Position numbers and translations under genes: made by a program. From positions 21,582 through 62,065 of the forward strand of contig NZ_BMPI01000053.1 of the NCBI RefSeq assembly GCF_014647515.1: DNA of 40,484 nucleotides. The letters run 5' to 3'. The DNA comes from Dactylosporangium sucinum (GTDB lineage Bacteria > Actinomycetota > Actinomycetes > Mycobacteriales > Micromonosporaceae). The notes below the pieces were generated by a model. It saw only the letters and a list, made by a program, of their open reading frames with translations, was not told where the DNA came from and ran no database searches. This document shows positions 32,334-39,520 of the stretch, piece after piece (position 1 is the stretch's first letter; each line of letters begins with the position of its first letter).

Positions 32334-32867
32334 TCAGCGTTGCGACCTGGCCTGGGCGAGCTCGCCGCGTTCCTTGAGGTCGGCGGCGCGCTCGAGGGCG
32401 GCGTCGCTCAGGACGACGTTGCCGAAGGCGACGACGGCCTGGTAGTACGTCCAGGCCAGGCTGGTGCAGGCCGGGCGGACGAAGCTGTTGTAGGTCGCGC
32501 ACTTGGCCTTGAGGTCGCGGTAGAAACTGTCGTCGATGCGGCTCTTGTTCGCCGGGAACTGGCCCATCGCCTTGTAGTTGCGGTAGCCGAAGTCGTGCCG
32601 CTGGCACGACAGCCGGAAGTCGAATCCCAGCGGCTGGTCGGGGCTGGTCGAGCAGTAGTCGGTCGACCAGTCGAAGCCGTAGCTCGCCCACGCGCCCTGG
32701 TTCTGGCGGGCGGCGTTCCAGGCGTCGTAGCTGCCCTGCGTGGGCTGTGACCAGGTTGACATGACGGCGAGCTTCTCGGCGGGCGTGGCCGCTGCGGCCG
32801 GACCGGCGGCCAGGCCCAGGCCCAGGAGCGCGGCCGTCAGCGTGACGGTGAGGCGCCGGAGCTTCAT
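32334..32867 (-). CDS. Secreted phospholipase A2
   Basis: A 177-residue protein with a signal peptide of about 27 residues (MKLRRLTVTLTAALLGLGLA then AGPAAAA). The catalytic motif CQRHDFGYRNYK holds the His91-Asp92 pair typical of bacterial and fungal secreted phospholipase A2 (the Streptomyces violaceoruber type). The upstream Cys-rich DYCSTSPDQPLGFDFRLSC provides the calcium loop region and two of the disulfide cysteines. It hydrolyses the sn-2 ester of phospholipids outside the cell, with calcium. The start is ATG 32867, with AGAGGTG upstream. The convergent ctaF and a palindrome flank its 3' end. Confidence 0.92.
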   Translation of the reverse strand: MKLRRLTVTLTAALLGLGLAAGPAAAATPAEKLAVMSTWSQPTQGSYDAWNAARQNQGAWASYGFDWSTDYCSTSPDQPLGFDFRLSCQRHDFGYRNYKAMGQFPANKSRIDDSFYRDLKAKCATYNSFVRPACTSLAWTYYQAVVAFGNVVLSDAALERAADLKERGELAQARSQR

Positions 32868-32977
32868 CTGCACACCTCTGTTCGTGCGGGAACGGGGTGC
32901 AACAGATTGTTCCGGGTCGATATGGCCGGGTGGCGGGTGCTGCGCCAAGCGGTACTTGCCGGGAGCTGAACGGACGC

Positions 32978-33160
32978 TCAGGCCGCTCGGCGCAGCAGGA
33001 CGCGCGGGCGGCGGTCCATCAGCAGGATCACCGGGGCCACCACGATCGCGGCGCCGCACGCGGTGCAGGCCCAGTCGGGGCAGCTCGACCGGGGGTGGTC
33101 GGTGCACGCCGGCTTCTCGAAGACCCGCAGCCTGGCACAGGTGTCGCAGTGGAGCTCCAT
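32978..33160 (-). CDS. Small zinc-ribbon-like protein
   Basis: A 60-residue protein from ATG 33160: MELHCDTCARLRVFEK, then CTDHPRSSCPDWACTACG, then a hydrophobic AAIVVAPVILLMD and a basic tail RRPRVLLRRAA. Two CxxC pairs (CDTC and CTAC) plus further cysteines could bind one zinc. A short membrane segment may follow. I do not recognise a family, and the gene call rests on good codon use and the Cys pattern. It lies alone between the phospholipase gene and the next minus-strand gene. Confidence 0.55.
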   Translation of the reverse strand: MELHCDTCARLRVFEKPACTDHPRSSCPDWACTACGAAIVVAPVILLMDRRPRVLLRRAA

Positions 33161-33217
33161 GCCGCCACCGTGCCATCGCCGCGCGCCGGCGCCGCGCATT
33201 GCCGGCGGCGTGTCGGG

Positions 33218-33964
33218 TCACGGTTTGGTGCTGACCGGGGGCTTGAAGGCCGCGCCGGAGACGCTCGGGGTGGCGTACTGCAGGGTCAGCGTGGCCGGCG
33301 TTCCCGCGTCGGTGGTGCCCTCGAAGTAGGCGAGTTGCCCGGCCGGGTTCACGCAGGCCGTCTCGGTGCGGATCCCGGTGGCCGTGACCGACACGCACTG
33401 CGCGTCGCCGCGCTTCGACACACCGGTCCGAACGCCGTCGCCCTTGGCGATCGCCGCCAGCCGGCCCAGCGCCGCCTCGGGAGGCAGGAAGTCGCCCCCG
33501 AACGCCTCGCTGATCGCCTTGGCCTGGCCGGCCGACATCGCGTCCGCCCCCGGCCCTTCCGCGCAGCTCACGGCGGGCTGGGCGGCCTTCCTGCCCTTGC
33601 TGGGGGAGGGGGCGGGCTGGGCGCGGCAGAGGTACGTGCCGTCGGGCGTCGAGATGAACGTCACGCTACCGCCCCGGTACGCCCGGCGCGGGTTCGACTG
33701 TGACACCACGACGACGGCGCCGGAGGCGGTCGCGTACTGCAGTGTGGCGTCCGACTCCAGGCCGAGCACGAGCCGGGCGGCGAGCGAGTCGACGAGCTCG
33801 ATCGCCGCGCCGGCGGCCGCCGCCTGCTTCGCCTGCTCGGACTGCTGCTGGGGCGGCGCCTGGCACGAGCGCGCCATCATGCCGGCGAAGCCGAGCGTCA
33901 CCGTGCCGGCGACGATCGCGGCCAGCAGCGCCTTCTTCGGGTTGTTGCGCGGCAGTTCGGACAC
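33218..33964 (-). CDS. Membrane-anchored protein of unknown function
   Basis: A 248-residue protein starting at GTG 33964 (VSELPRNNPKKALLAAIV). One membrane helix lies at about 11-30 (ALLAAIVAGTVTLGFAGMMA), followed by a Gln/Ala-rich spacer (CQAPPQQQSEQAKQAAAAG). The outer part has Cys pairs in TYLCRAQPAPSPSKG, VSCAEGPGAD, DAQCVSVTATGIRTETACV, and a repeated LQYAT motif (TLQYATASG and TLTLQYATPS). The pattern suggests a secreted beta-rich domain with disulfides, tethered to the membrane. No family is recognised. The reading frame is open further upstream, but that part encodes low-complexity sequence and is probably not translated. Confidence 0.75.
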   Translation of the reverse strand: MSELPRNNPKKALLAAIVAGTVTLGFAGMMARSCQAPPQQQSEQAKQAAAAGAAIELVDSLAARLVLGLESDATLQYATASGAVVVVSQSNPRRAYRGGSVTFISTPDGTYLCRAQPAPSPSKGRKAAQPAVSCAEGPGADAMSAGQAKAISEAFGGDFLPPEAALGRLAAIAKGDGVRTGVSKRGDAQCVSVTATGIRTETACVNPAGQLAYFEGTTDAGTPATLTLQYATPSVSGAAFKPPVSTKP

Positions 33965-34138
33965 GTACCACCCAACGGTCCGGCGCGGCTCGGGGTTGCG
34001 CGGGGTGGTGCCGCACGGTTCGCGCGGTTGCTGCGCGGTCGCCGTGGCGGCCGCTCGCCGGCCGCTGGGCAGGCCTCGCCGGCCGCTCGCCGGTCGTTTG
34101 GCGGCGCCTTGCCGGTCGCTCGCCGACCGCTCGCCCGC

Positions 34139-34209
34139 CGATCTTGGAGTTGTGGTCCCGGATTTGTCGGAAATAGCGCGATAAAGACGGGATCGCAACT
34201 CCAAGATCG
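34139..34209. repeat. Long-loop palindromic element, copy 3
   Basis: Arms of 22 bases (34139-34160, CGATCTTGGAGTTGTGGTCC and on; 34188-34209) surround a 27-base spacer. The two mismatched positions are both G-T, so an RNA hairpin would stay fully paired. The outer arm shares GATCTTGxAGTTGTGGT with the element at 7380. It lies downstream of trpD. Confidence 0.8.
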
Positions 34210-34280
34210 CGGCACTGCGCGTGTGCCGTGCGGGCAGAGCTGTGCGGACGGTGCGGTGTGGTGCGGGCAGCGCGGGCGGC

Positions 34281-34360
34281 GCGGTGCAGGCGGTGCGGTG
34301 CGGCAGCGCGGGTGGGCGGCGCGGTGCAGGCGGTGCGGTTCGGCAGCGCGGGCGGGTGGT
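34281..34360. repeat. 40-base tandem repeat
   Basis: Bases 34281-34320 and 34321-34360 match at 36 of 40 positions (GCGGTGCAGGCGGTGCGGT core). A degenerate partial copy precedes them at 34261-34280. It ends eight bases before the trpD stop codon. Confidence 0.8.
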
Positions 34361-34368
34361 GCGGGTGG

Positions 34369-35418
34369 TCAGGAGGCCTTGAAGGACGCCCAGCGCTCGA
34401 CCAGCGCCGTCGCCGCGCCCGAGTCGACGGCGGCGGCCGCGCGGTCGAGACCGGCCTTGAGCTGCGTCGGCAGCGTGTCGACGGTCAGCCCGCCGGCCCG
34501 GGCGGCGAGCGCCGCGGCCGCGTTGAGCAGCACGGCGTCGCGGACCGGGCCCGGCTCGCCGGCGAACATCCGCCGGGCGGCGTCGGCGTTGTGGGCCGCG
34601 TCGCCGCCGCGCAGGTCGCCCGGCGCGGACCGGGCGAGGCCCAGCTCCACCGAGTCCACCAGCGTCTCCGTCACGGTGCCGCCGCTGACCACCCAGACGC
34701 GGCTGGGAGCGGCCGTCGTGAACTCGTCGAGGCCGTCCTCGCCGCGCACCAGGAGCACCGAGAAGCCGCGGCCGGCCAGCACGCCGGCCACCACCGGGGC
34801 CATCCGCTGGTCGAAGCAGCCGATCGTGGCCGCCGTGGGCTGCGCCGGGTTGGTCAGCGGGCCCAGGAAGTTGAACACCGTCGGCACGCCCATCTCGCGG
34901 CGCGGGACGCCGGCGTGGCGCATGCCCGGGTGGAAGCGGGCGGCGAAGCAGAAGCCGATGCCGACCTCGGTGACGCACCGGGCGACGTCCTCCGGGCCCA
35001 GGTCGATGGTGACCCCGAGGGCCTCGAGCACGTCGGCGGCGCCGGCCGAGGACGACGCGGCGCGGTTGCCGTGCTTGACGACCGGCACGCCGGCGGCGGC
35101 GGTCACCACGGCGGCCATTGTCGAGATGTTGACCGTGTTGGCCCGGTCGCCGCCGGTGCCGACGATGTCGACGGCGGCGTTGCGCAGCTCGTCGGTGATC
35201 GGCACTTTCGGCGCGGTGGCCAGCATCAGCTCGGCGCAGCCGGCCACCTCGGCGGGGGTCTCGCCCTTGGCCCGCAGCGCGATCACGAACGCGGCCGTCT
35301 GCACGGGGGTGGCCTCACCGGCCATGATCTCGCCCATCGCCCACCGGGTGTCCTCGGTGGAGAGGTCCTCGCCGCGGAGCAGCGAGCTGAGCAGCTGTGG
35401 CCAGGTGCGGTCGCCCAT
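34369..35418 (-). CDS. trpD: Anthranilate phosphoribosyltransferase
   Basis: Adds phosphoribosyl to anthranilate, the second step of tryptophan synthesis. It has 349 residues. The PRPP-binding GTGGDRANTVNISTMAA (about 111-127), KHGNRAASSSAGAADVLEALG, and GVRHAGVPRREMG-type motifs (here FHPGMRHAGVPRREMGV) are seen, with ERWASFK at the end. ATG 35418 has GGAGG upstream. It is the last gene of a likely three-gene operon with the CtaG-like and receiver-domain genes. Other trp genes are not in the window, as in mycobacteria, where trpD is next to ctaE. Confidence 0.96.
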   Translation of the reverse strand: MGDRTWPQLLSSLLRGEDLSTEDTRWAMGEIMAGEATPVQTAAFVIALRAKGETPAEVAGCAELMLATAPKVPITDELRNAAVDIVGTGGDRANTVNISTMAAVVTAAAGVPVVKHGNRAASSSAGAADVLEALGVTIDLGPEDVARCVTEVGIGFCFAARFHPGMRHAGVPRREMGVPTVFNFLGPLTNPAQPTAATIGCFDQRMAPVVAGVLAGRGFSVLLVRGEDGLDEFTTAAPSRVWVVSGGTVTETLVDSVELGLARSAPGDLRGGDAAHNADAARRMFAGEPGPVRDAVLLNAAAALAARAGGLTVDTLPTQLKAGLDRAAAAVDSGAATALVERWASFKAS

Positions 35419-35436
35419 GGCGGCCTCCAGGAGGGG

Positions 35437-35832
35437 TTACTGGCGGATGGCGGGGTATGCGCGGAGCAGGCCGGCGACGGTCTCGCCGGTGGTCACGGGG
35501 TCCAGCGGATACATGATCGTGCCCTCGACGCGGGCGTAGGACGCCAGCCAGCGGTCCGCGGCGCGGGCGATCGCCAGCACGACCGGCGGCGCGTCGACGA
35601 CCTCGTCCTTGAGCTGGCGGGCGATGCCCAGGCCGCCGCCGGGGGTGGCTTCGCCGTCGAGGACCAGCAGGTCGACGTCGGTGTCGTCGACGAGCTTCAC
35701 CACCTCGGCGTAGGTCGAGGCGTCGACGAAGCGCACCTGCAGGTCGGCCGCGGGGCGGTTGCCGATGGCCAGCCGCATGCGGTCGCGGACCTCGGGGTCG
35801 TCGCTGTACAGCAGGACGGTGTGCTCGCTCAT
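35437..35832 (-). CDS. Atypical stand-alone receiver-domain protein
   Basis: A 131-residue CheY-like protein with no output domain. The acidic pair Asp11-Asp12 (LLYSDDPEVRDRM) and the phospho-acceptor Asp59 (DLLVLDGEATPGG) are present. The Thr/Ser of strand four is replaced (VVLAIARAAD), and the invariant Lys before the final Pro is Leu110 (MYPLDPV). It may therefore not be phosphorylated normally and may act as a pseudo-receiver. Its ATG overlaps the stop of the CtaG-like gene by four bases and trpD follows 18 bases later. A link with oxidase assembly is only suggested by this coupling. Confidence 0.85.
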   Translation of the reverse strand: MSEHTVLLYSDDPEVRDRMRLAIGNRPAADLQVRFVDASTYAEVVKLVDDTDVDLLVLDGEATPGGGLGIARQLKDEVVDAPPVVLAIARAADRWLASYARVEGTIMYPLDPVTTGETVAGLLRAYPAIRQ

Positions 35833-36797
35833 GTGCGTGCTGCTCCTCGTGTGGCGGGTGCCTCCGGGATCGTACCGTCCGCCGTAATCGCGATGCCGGT
35901 GCGGGCGGACCACTCCGCCTCCTCGCGCCGCTGCTGCTCCTCGCGGTCGAGCTGCCGGTCGACCCGCTTCGCCTCGCGGTCGGACTGCCGCATCCACTGC
36001 ACGACCAGGACGGCGAGCATGGTCACCGAGACGATCTCGCCGCCGGCCCAGAGGATGCCGCCGGCCACGACCTGGTCGCCGGCGGGGTCGGCCCAGGGGA
36101 GGTGCAGCGACGGGTACCAGTCGCCGCCGAGCAGGTCCTTGCTCTGCATGATGGTCAGCCCGAGCACCGTGTGGAACGGCGTGGACAGGAACATCAGCAG
36201 GGCCCGGGCCGGGTAGGGCCAGCGGCCGGGCAGCGGATCGAGGCCCAGCAGCGGCCAGAAGAACAGGCAGCCCACGGCGATGAAGTGCGCGTGCGTGAGC
36301 TCGTGGACCCACGCGTGGCGCATCGTCAGCTCGTACAGCTGCGTGAAATAGAGCACGAACGGCGTCACGACGAAGAAGCCGAACGCCACCAGCGGGAATG
36401 CCAGGATGCGGGCGGCCCGCGAGTGCACGACCGCCAGCAGGATCCGCCGCCCGCCGGCCGGCAGGGTGCGCAGCGCGAGCGTCACCGGCGCGCCGAGGGC
36501 CAGGAAGATCGGCGCGATCATGGACAGCATCATGTGCTGCACCATGTGGACGGACAGCAGTGCCGTGTCGTAGGCCTCGACCCCGGTCATGGTGACCGCG
36601 GCGATCGAGCCCAGCCCCGGCACGAGGAACAGCGCGGTGCGCGCGATCGGCCAGCTGTCACCACGTTTGCGCAGCTTGACGACGCCGGCGAGGTACAGGC
36701 CGGCGGCGGCCAGCAGCAGCAGCGTCAGCCACGAGACGTGGAACGACCCGAGGATCGTCGCGGCCGACGGAGGACCTGGATCAGCAGCGTGGAGCAC
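35829..36797 (-). CDS. CtaG-like cytochrome c oxidase assembly protein
   Basis: A 322-residue membrane protein of the caa3_CtaG family, GTG start at 36797. About seven helices are visible, starting HVSWLTLLLLAAAGLYLAGV. His-rich motifs typical of the family are SVHMVQHMMLSMIAPIFLALG, HAWVHELTHAHFIAVGCLFFWPLLG and LSTPFHTVLGL; they could bind copper. A charged cytoplasmic tail follows (DREAKRVDRQLDREEQQRREE). It probably helps deliver copper to the oxidase. It is divergent from ctaE across an 86-base promoter gap and overlaps the receiver gene downstream. Confidence 0.9.
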   Translation of the reverse strand: MLHAADPGPPSAATILGSFHVSWLTLLLLAAAGLYLAGVVKLRKRGDSWPIARTALFLVPGLGSIAAVTMTGVEAYDTALLSVHMVQHMMLSMIAPIFLALGAPVTLALRTLPAGGRRILLAVVHSRAARILAFPLVAFGFFVVTPFVLYFTQLYELTMRHAWVHELTHAHFIAVGCLFFWPLLGLDPLPGRWPYPARALLMFLSTPFHTVLGLTIMQSKDLLGGDWYPSLHLPWADPAGDQVVAGGILWAGGEIVSVTMLAVLVVQWMRQSDREAKRVDRQLDREEQQRREEAEWSARTGIAITADGTIPEAPATRGAART

Positions 36798-36871
36798 GTC
36801 CCCAGACTATGCCGACGCACGAATCGTCCGTGTCTGGTGGACCCCGTGAAAAGCCGGTGATGATCGGGGGC

Positions 36872-36877
36872 AATAAT
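36872..36877 (+). promoter_or_regulatory. Possible -10 box of a leaderless ctaE mRNA
   Basis: AATAAT lies six bases before the GTG chosen for ctaE, an AT-rich island in GC-rich DNA. No Shine-Dalgarno sequence precedes the GTG. No clear -35 box was found. Confidence 0.35.
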
Positions 36878-36883
36878 GACCCC

Positions 36884-37483
36884 GTGACTGCGGCCCCAGC
36901 GATTGCCAAGAGCCAGATCCACTCACTGACCAGGCCCAACATGGTCAGTGTCGGGACGATCGTGTGGCTCTCCAGCGAACTGATGTTCTTCGCGGCACTC
37001 TTCGCGATGTACTTCTCCATCCGCGCCGCCGCGCCGGAGCTGTGGGAGAAGCACACCGAGGTGCTGAACATCCCCTACGCCCTGACGTTCACGCTGGTCC
37101 TCGTGGCGTCCTCGATCACCTGCCAGATCGGCGTGTTCCGCGCCGAGCGCGGTGACGTCCACGGCCTGCGGCGCTGGTTCGCCCTGACCTTCGTCATGGG
37201 CCTGATCTTCGTCCTCGGCCAGGTCAACGAGTACCGGACCCTGGTGCACGAGGGCGTGAAGATCAACGGCGATGGGTACGGTTCGATGTTCTACCTGACG
37301 ACCGGCTTCCACGGCCTGCACGTCACGGGCGGTCTGATCGCCTTCATCATCTACCTCATCCGCACGACCATGGGCCGCTTTACCCCCGCCCAGGCGACCG
37401 CGGCGATCGTCGTGTCGTACTACTGGCACTTCGTCGACGTGGTCTGGATCGCGCTGTTCGCGATGATCTACTTCCTGCAGTAG
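36884..37483 (+). CDS. ctaE: Cytochrome c oxidase subunit III
   Basis: A 199-residue membrane subunit of aa3 oxidase with five helices. GTG 36884 is chosen because the conserved N-terminus begins about there (SQIHSLTRPNMVSVGTIVWL); an ATG at 36860 is in frame. SSELMFFAALFAMYFSIRAAAP, MFYLTTGFHGLHVTGGL and SYYWHFVDVVWIALF are the family signatures. It heads the ctaE-qcrC-qcrA-qcrB cluster, the actinobacterial order. The divergent CtaG-like gene may share its promoter region. Confidence 0.96.
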   Translation: MTAAPAIAKSQIHSLTRPNMVSVGTIVWLSSELMFFAALFAMYFSIRAAAPELWEKHTEVLNIPYALTFTLVLVASSITCQIGVFRAERGDVHGLRRWFALTFVMGLIFVLGQVNEYRTLVHEGVKINGDGYGSMFYLTTGFHGLHVTGGLIAFIIYLIRTTMGRFTPAQATAAIVVSYYWHFVDVVWIALFAMIYFLQ

Positions 37484-37559
37484 CCGCTCCGGCCGCGCGT
37501 CACGCTTCCGGGACCACCACTTCTGAGACGACATAGGTGATGACGACAAAGGTGAGGCC

Positions 37560-38426
37560 ATGACTTCTGAGCAGAGCAGGCGGCCGCTTGCCCGGCTGGT
37601 GCCGGGCGGGAAGCGCGCGGCGCGCAGCAAGCTTCGCCGGCGGCTGTCGGCAGCGGTGCGCCTGGTCGCGGCCCTCACGCTGGTCGGCGGCCTCTACAGC
37701 GCATACGCACCCGGCGTCGGCCGGGCCGAGGAGACCCCCACCCTCTCGGCCGCGGCCCAGCGTGGCAAGGCGATCTACGAGCAGAGCTGCATCACCTGCC
37801 ACGGCCGCAACGCGCAGGGTGTCGAGGACCGCGGGCCGAGCCTGATCGGCGTCGGCTCCGCCGCGGTCGAGTTCCAGGTCAACACCGGCCGCATGCCGCT
37901 GGCCCGCCAGGAGGCGCAGGCCGAGCGCAAGCAGCCGCAGCTGACCGAGCAGCAGGCGGCCGACCTCGGCGCCTACATCCAGGAGCTGGGCGGCGGACCG
38001 CAGCTGCCGTCGGCGGAGAGCCTGGACGAGGAGGTCCGCAAGGCCACCGCGGACAGCAAGACGCTCGCCCACGGCGGCGAGCTCTACCGGGTCAACTGCT
38101 CGTCCTGCCACGCCTTCTCCACGGGCGGCGGCGCGCTCTCGTCGGGCAAGTTCGCCCCGTCGCTGGAGCACTCGACCAACCGTGACATCTACGCGGCGAT
38201 GCTGACCGGTCCGCAGAACATGCCGGTGTTCGGCAACAACCAGCTGAGCCCGGACGACAAGGCCGCGATCATCGCGTACATCCAGGACCTGAACAAGAAC
38301 GCGTCGACCGACCCCGGCGGCTGGAACCTCGGCCGCTACGGCCCGGTCCCCGAGGGACTCGTCATCTTCCTCGTCGGTATCGCGGCGCTCGTGTTCGCCA
38401 CGCTGTGGATTGCAGGGAAGTCATGA
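37560..38426 (+). CDS. qcrC: Cytochrome bc1 complex dihaem cytochrome c subunit
   Basis: A 288-residue membrane-bound cytochrome with two c-type haem sites, CITCH (about 78-82) and CSSCH (about 181-185). It replaces both cytochrome c1 and soluble cytochrome c in actinobacteria. An N-terminal helix (LVAALTLVGGLYSAYAPG) serves as signal or anchor. A C-terminal helix, VIFLVGIAALVFATLWIAG, fixes it in the membrane. Axial Met candidates lie in NTGRMPLA and PQNMPVFGNNQL. ATG 37560 has AGGTGAGG before it. Its stop overlaps the qcrA start (ATGA). Confidence 0.96.
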   Translation: MTSEQSRRPLARLVPGGKRAARSKLRRRLSAAVRLVAALTLVGGLYSAYAPGVGRAEETPTLSAAAQRGKAIYEQSCITCHGRNAQGVEDRGPSLIGVGSAAVEFQVNTGRMPLARQEAQAERKQPQLTEQQAADLGAYIQELGGGPQLPSAESLDEEVRKATADSKTLAHGGELYRVNCSSCHAFSTGGGALSSGKFAPSLEHSTNRDIYAAMLTGPQNMPVFGNNQLSPDDKAAIIAYIQDLNKNASTDPGGWNLGRYGPVPEGLVIFLVGIAALVFATLWIAGKS

Positions 38427-39520
38427 CCACCCACCACTCGACCGTCGAAGAAGAGTTCGACGCCGCCGACCCGGAGCTGACCCGGTTCGACCTCGTCCGC
38501 GAGGGCGCGCGCCGGGACGGCGTGGAGATCGCCCACTACGCGCCGCGGTTCCCGGTGCCGGGCACCCGGGCCGAGAAGCGCATCGAGCGGACGCTGGCCT
38601 TCCTGTTCTTCCTCACCGGCCTGATGGGCACCGCGTTCGTGGTCGCCTACATCGCCTGGCCGTGGAAGTACGGCCACGGCGACTCGACCTACCGGGCGCT
38701 GTACCCGTACTACAACCCCGTGCTGGGCGCCACGCTCGGCCTGGCCCTACTGACCCTCGGCGTGGGCATCATCACCTGGTCGAAGAAGCTCCTCCCCGAG
38801 GAGGTCTCGGTCCAGGAGCGCCACGACGGGCCGTCCGACTCGGTCGAGCAGCGGCTCACCTCGGCGACGATCCTCAACATGGGCGACGAGCTGGGCCTCA
38901 AGCGGCGCAAGTTCGTCGGCATGGCGTTCCTGGCGGGCGCCGCCCCGCTGGGCGCGGTCGCCGGCGCGGTGCTGGTCGGCTCGCTGATCAAGGCGCCGAC
39001 GCAGAACGGTGAGAACATCTTCTTCACCACCGGCTGGGACCCGAAGCACAACGACGGCAAGCCGGTGCGGCTGACCCACGAGGACGGCACCCCGATCCGC
39101 CCGGCCGACGTCAGCGTCGGCGGCCAGATCACCGTCTTCCCCGGCATCCCGGGCGGCGCCACCAACAAGTGGGCCGACTCGCCGACCCTGCTGATCCACC
39201 TCCGCGAGGGGGACGCCACCGAGACGTTGAAGAACGTCAAGGAGATCAACAAGGGTTCGCAGTGGCAGAACTACGTGGCCTACTCGAAGATCTGCACCCA
39301 CGCCGGCTGCCCCGCCAGCCTCTACGAGCAGCAGACCAACCGCCTGCTGTGCCCCTGTCACCAGTCGCAGTTCCAGATCACCGACAACGCGCGGCCGATC
39401 TTCGGCCCGGCGAGCCGGGCGTTGCCGCAGCTGCCCATCACGGTGGACGATGAGGGCTACTTCGTGGCGACGTCGGACTACAAGGTTGCCGTCGGACCGG
39501 CATTTTGGGAGCGGCCATGA
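38423..39520 (+). CDS. qcrA: Rieske iron-sulfur subunit of cytochrome bc1
   Basis: 365 residues. A soluble N-terminal part (1-55) is followed by three membrane helices typical of actinobacterial Rieske proteins (LAFLFFLTGLMGTAFVVAYI, VLGATLGLALLTLGVGIITW, and FLAGAAPLGAVAGAVLVG). RRKFVGMAF before the third helix is a twin-arginine-like signal. The [2Fe-2S] site is CTHAGCPAS and CPCHQSQF. It starts at ATG 38423, inside the ATGA overlap with qcrC, and its stop overlaps the qcrB start in the same way. It passes electrons from menaquinol to QcrC. Confidence 0.96.
   Translation: MTTHHSTVEEEFDAADPELTRFDLVREGARRDGVEIAHYAPRFPVPGTRAEKRIERTLAFLFFLTGLMGTAFVVAYIAWPWKYGHGDSTYRALYPYYNPVLGATLGLALLTLGVGIITWSKKLLPEEVSVQERHDGPSDSVEQRLTSATILNMGDELGLKRRKFVGMAFLAGAAPLGAVAGAVLVGSLIKAPTQNGENIFFTTGWDPKHNDGKPVRLTHEDGTPIRPADVSVGGQITVFPGIPGGATNKWADSPTLLIHLREGDATETLKNVKEINKGSQWQNYVAYSKICTHAGCPASLYEQQTNRLLCPCHQSQFQITDNARPIFGPASRALPQLPITVDDEGYFVATSDYKVAVGPAFWERP

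Larger units (their letters stand above)
33965..34368. other. Gene-free 404-base stretch
   Basis: No convincing gene here. It holds a GC-rich degenerate repeat around GCCGGCCGCTCGCC (about 34041-34140), a long-loop palindrome (34139-34209) and a 40-base tandem repeat (34281-34360). The long frames that cross it encode only Arg/Ala/Pro-rich sequence. The promoter of the membrane-anchored protein gene should lie at its left end. Confidence 0.7.

Noticed and set aside
33965..34978. Upstream extension of the membrane-anchored protein frame into trpD
   Set aside because: The extension encodes Thr/Ala/Pro/Arg low-complexity sequence, crosses a palindrome and tandem repeats and overlaps trpD; a GTG start just before the helix is more plausible.
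34228..36216. Long + strand frame antisense to trpD and the receiver gene
   Set aside because: Antisense shadow with low-complexity Gly/Arg/Val sequence; trpD on the other strand is unambiguous.
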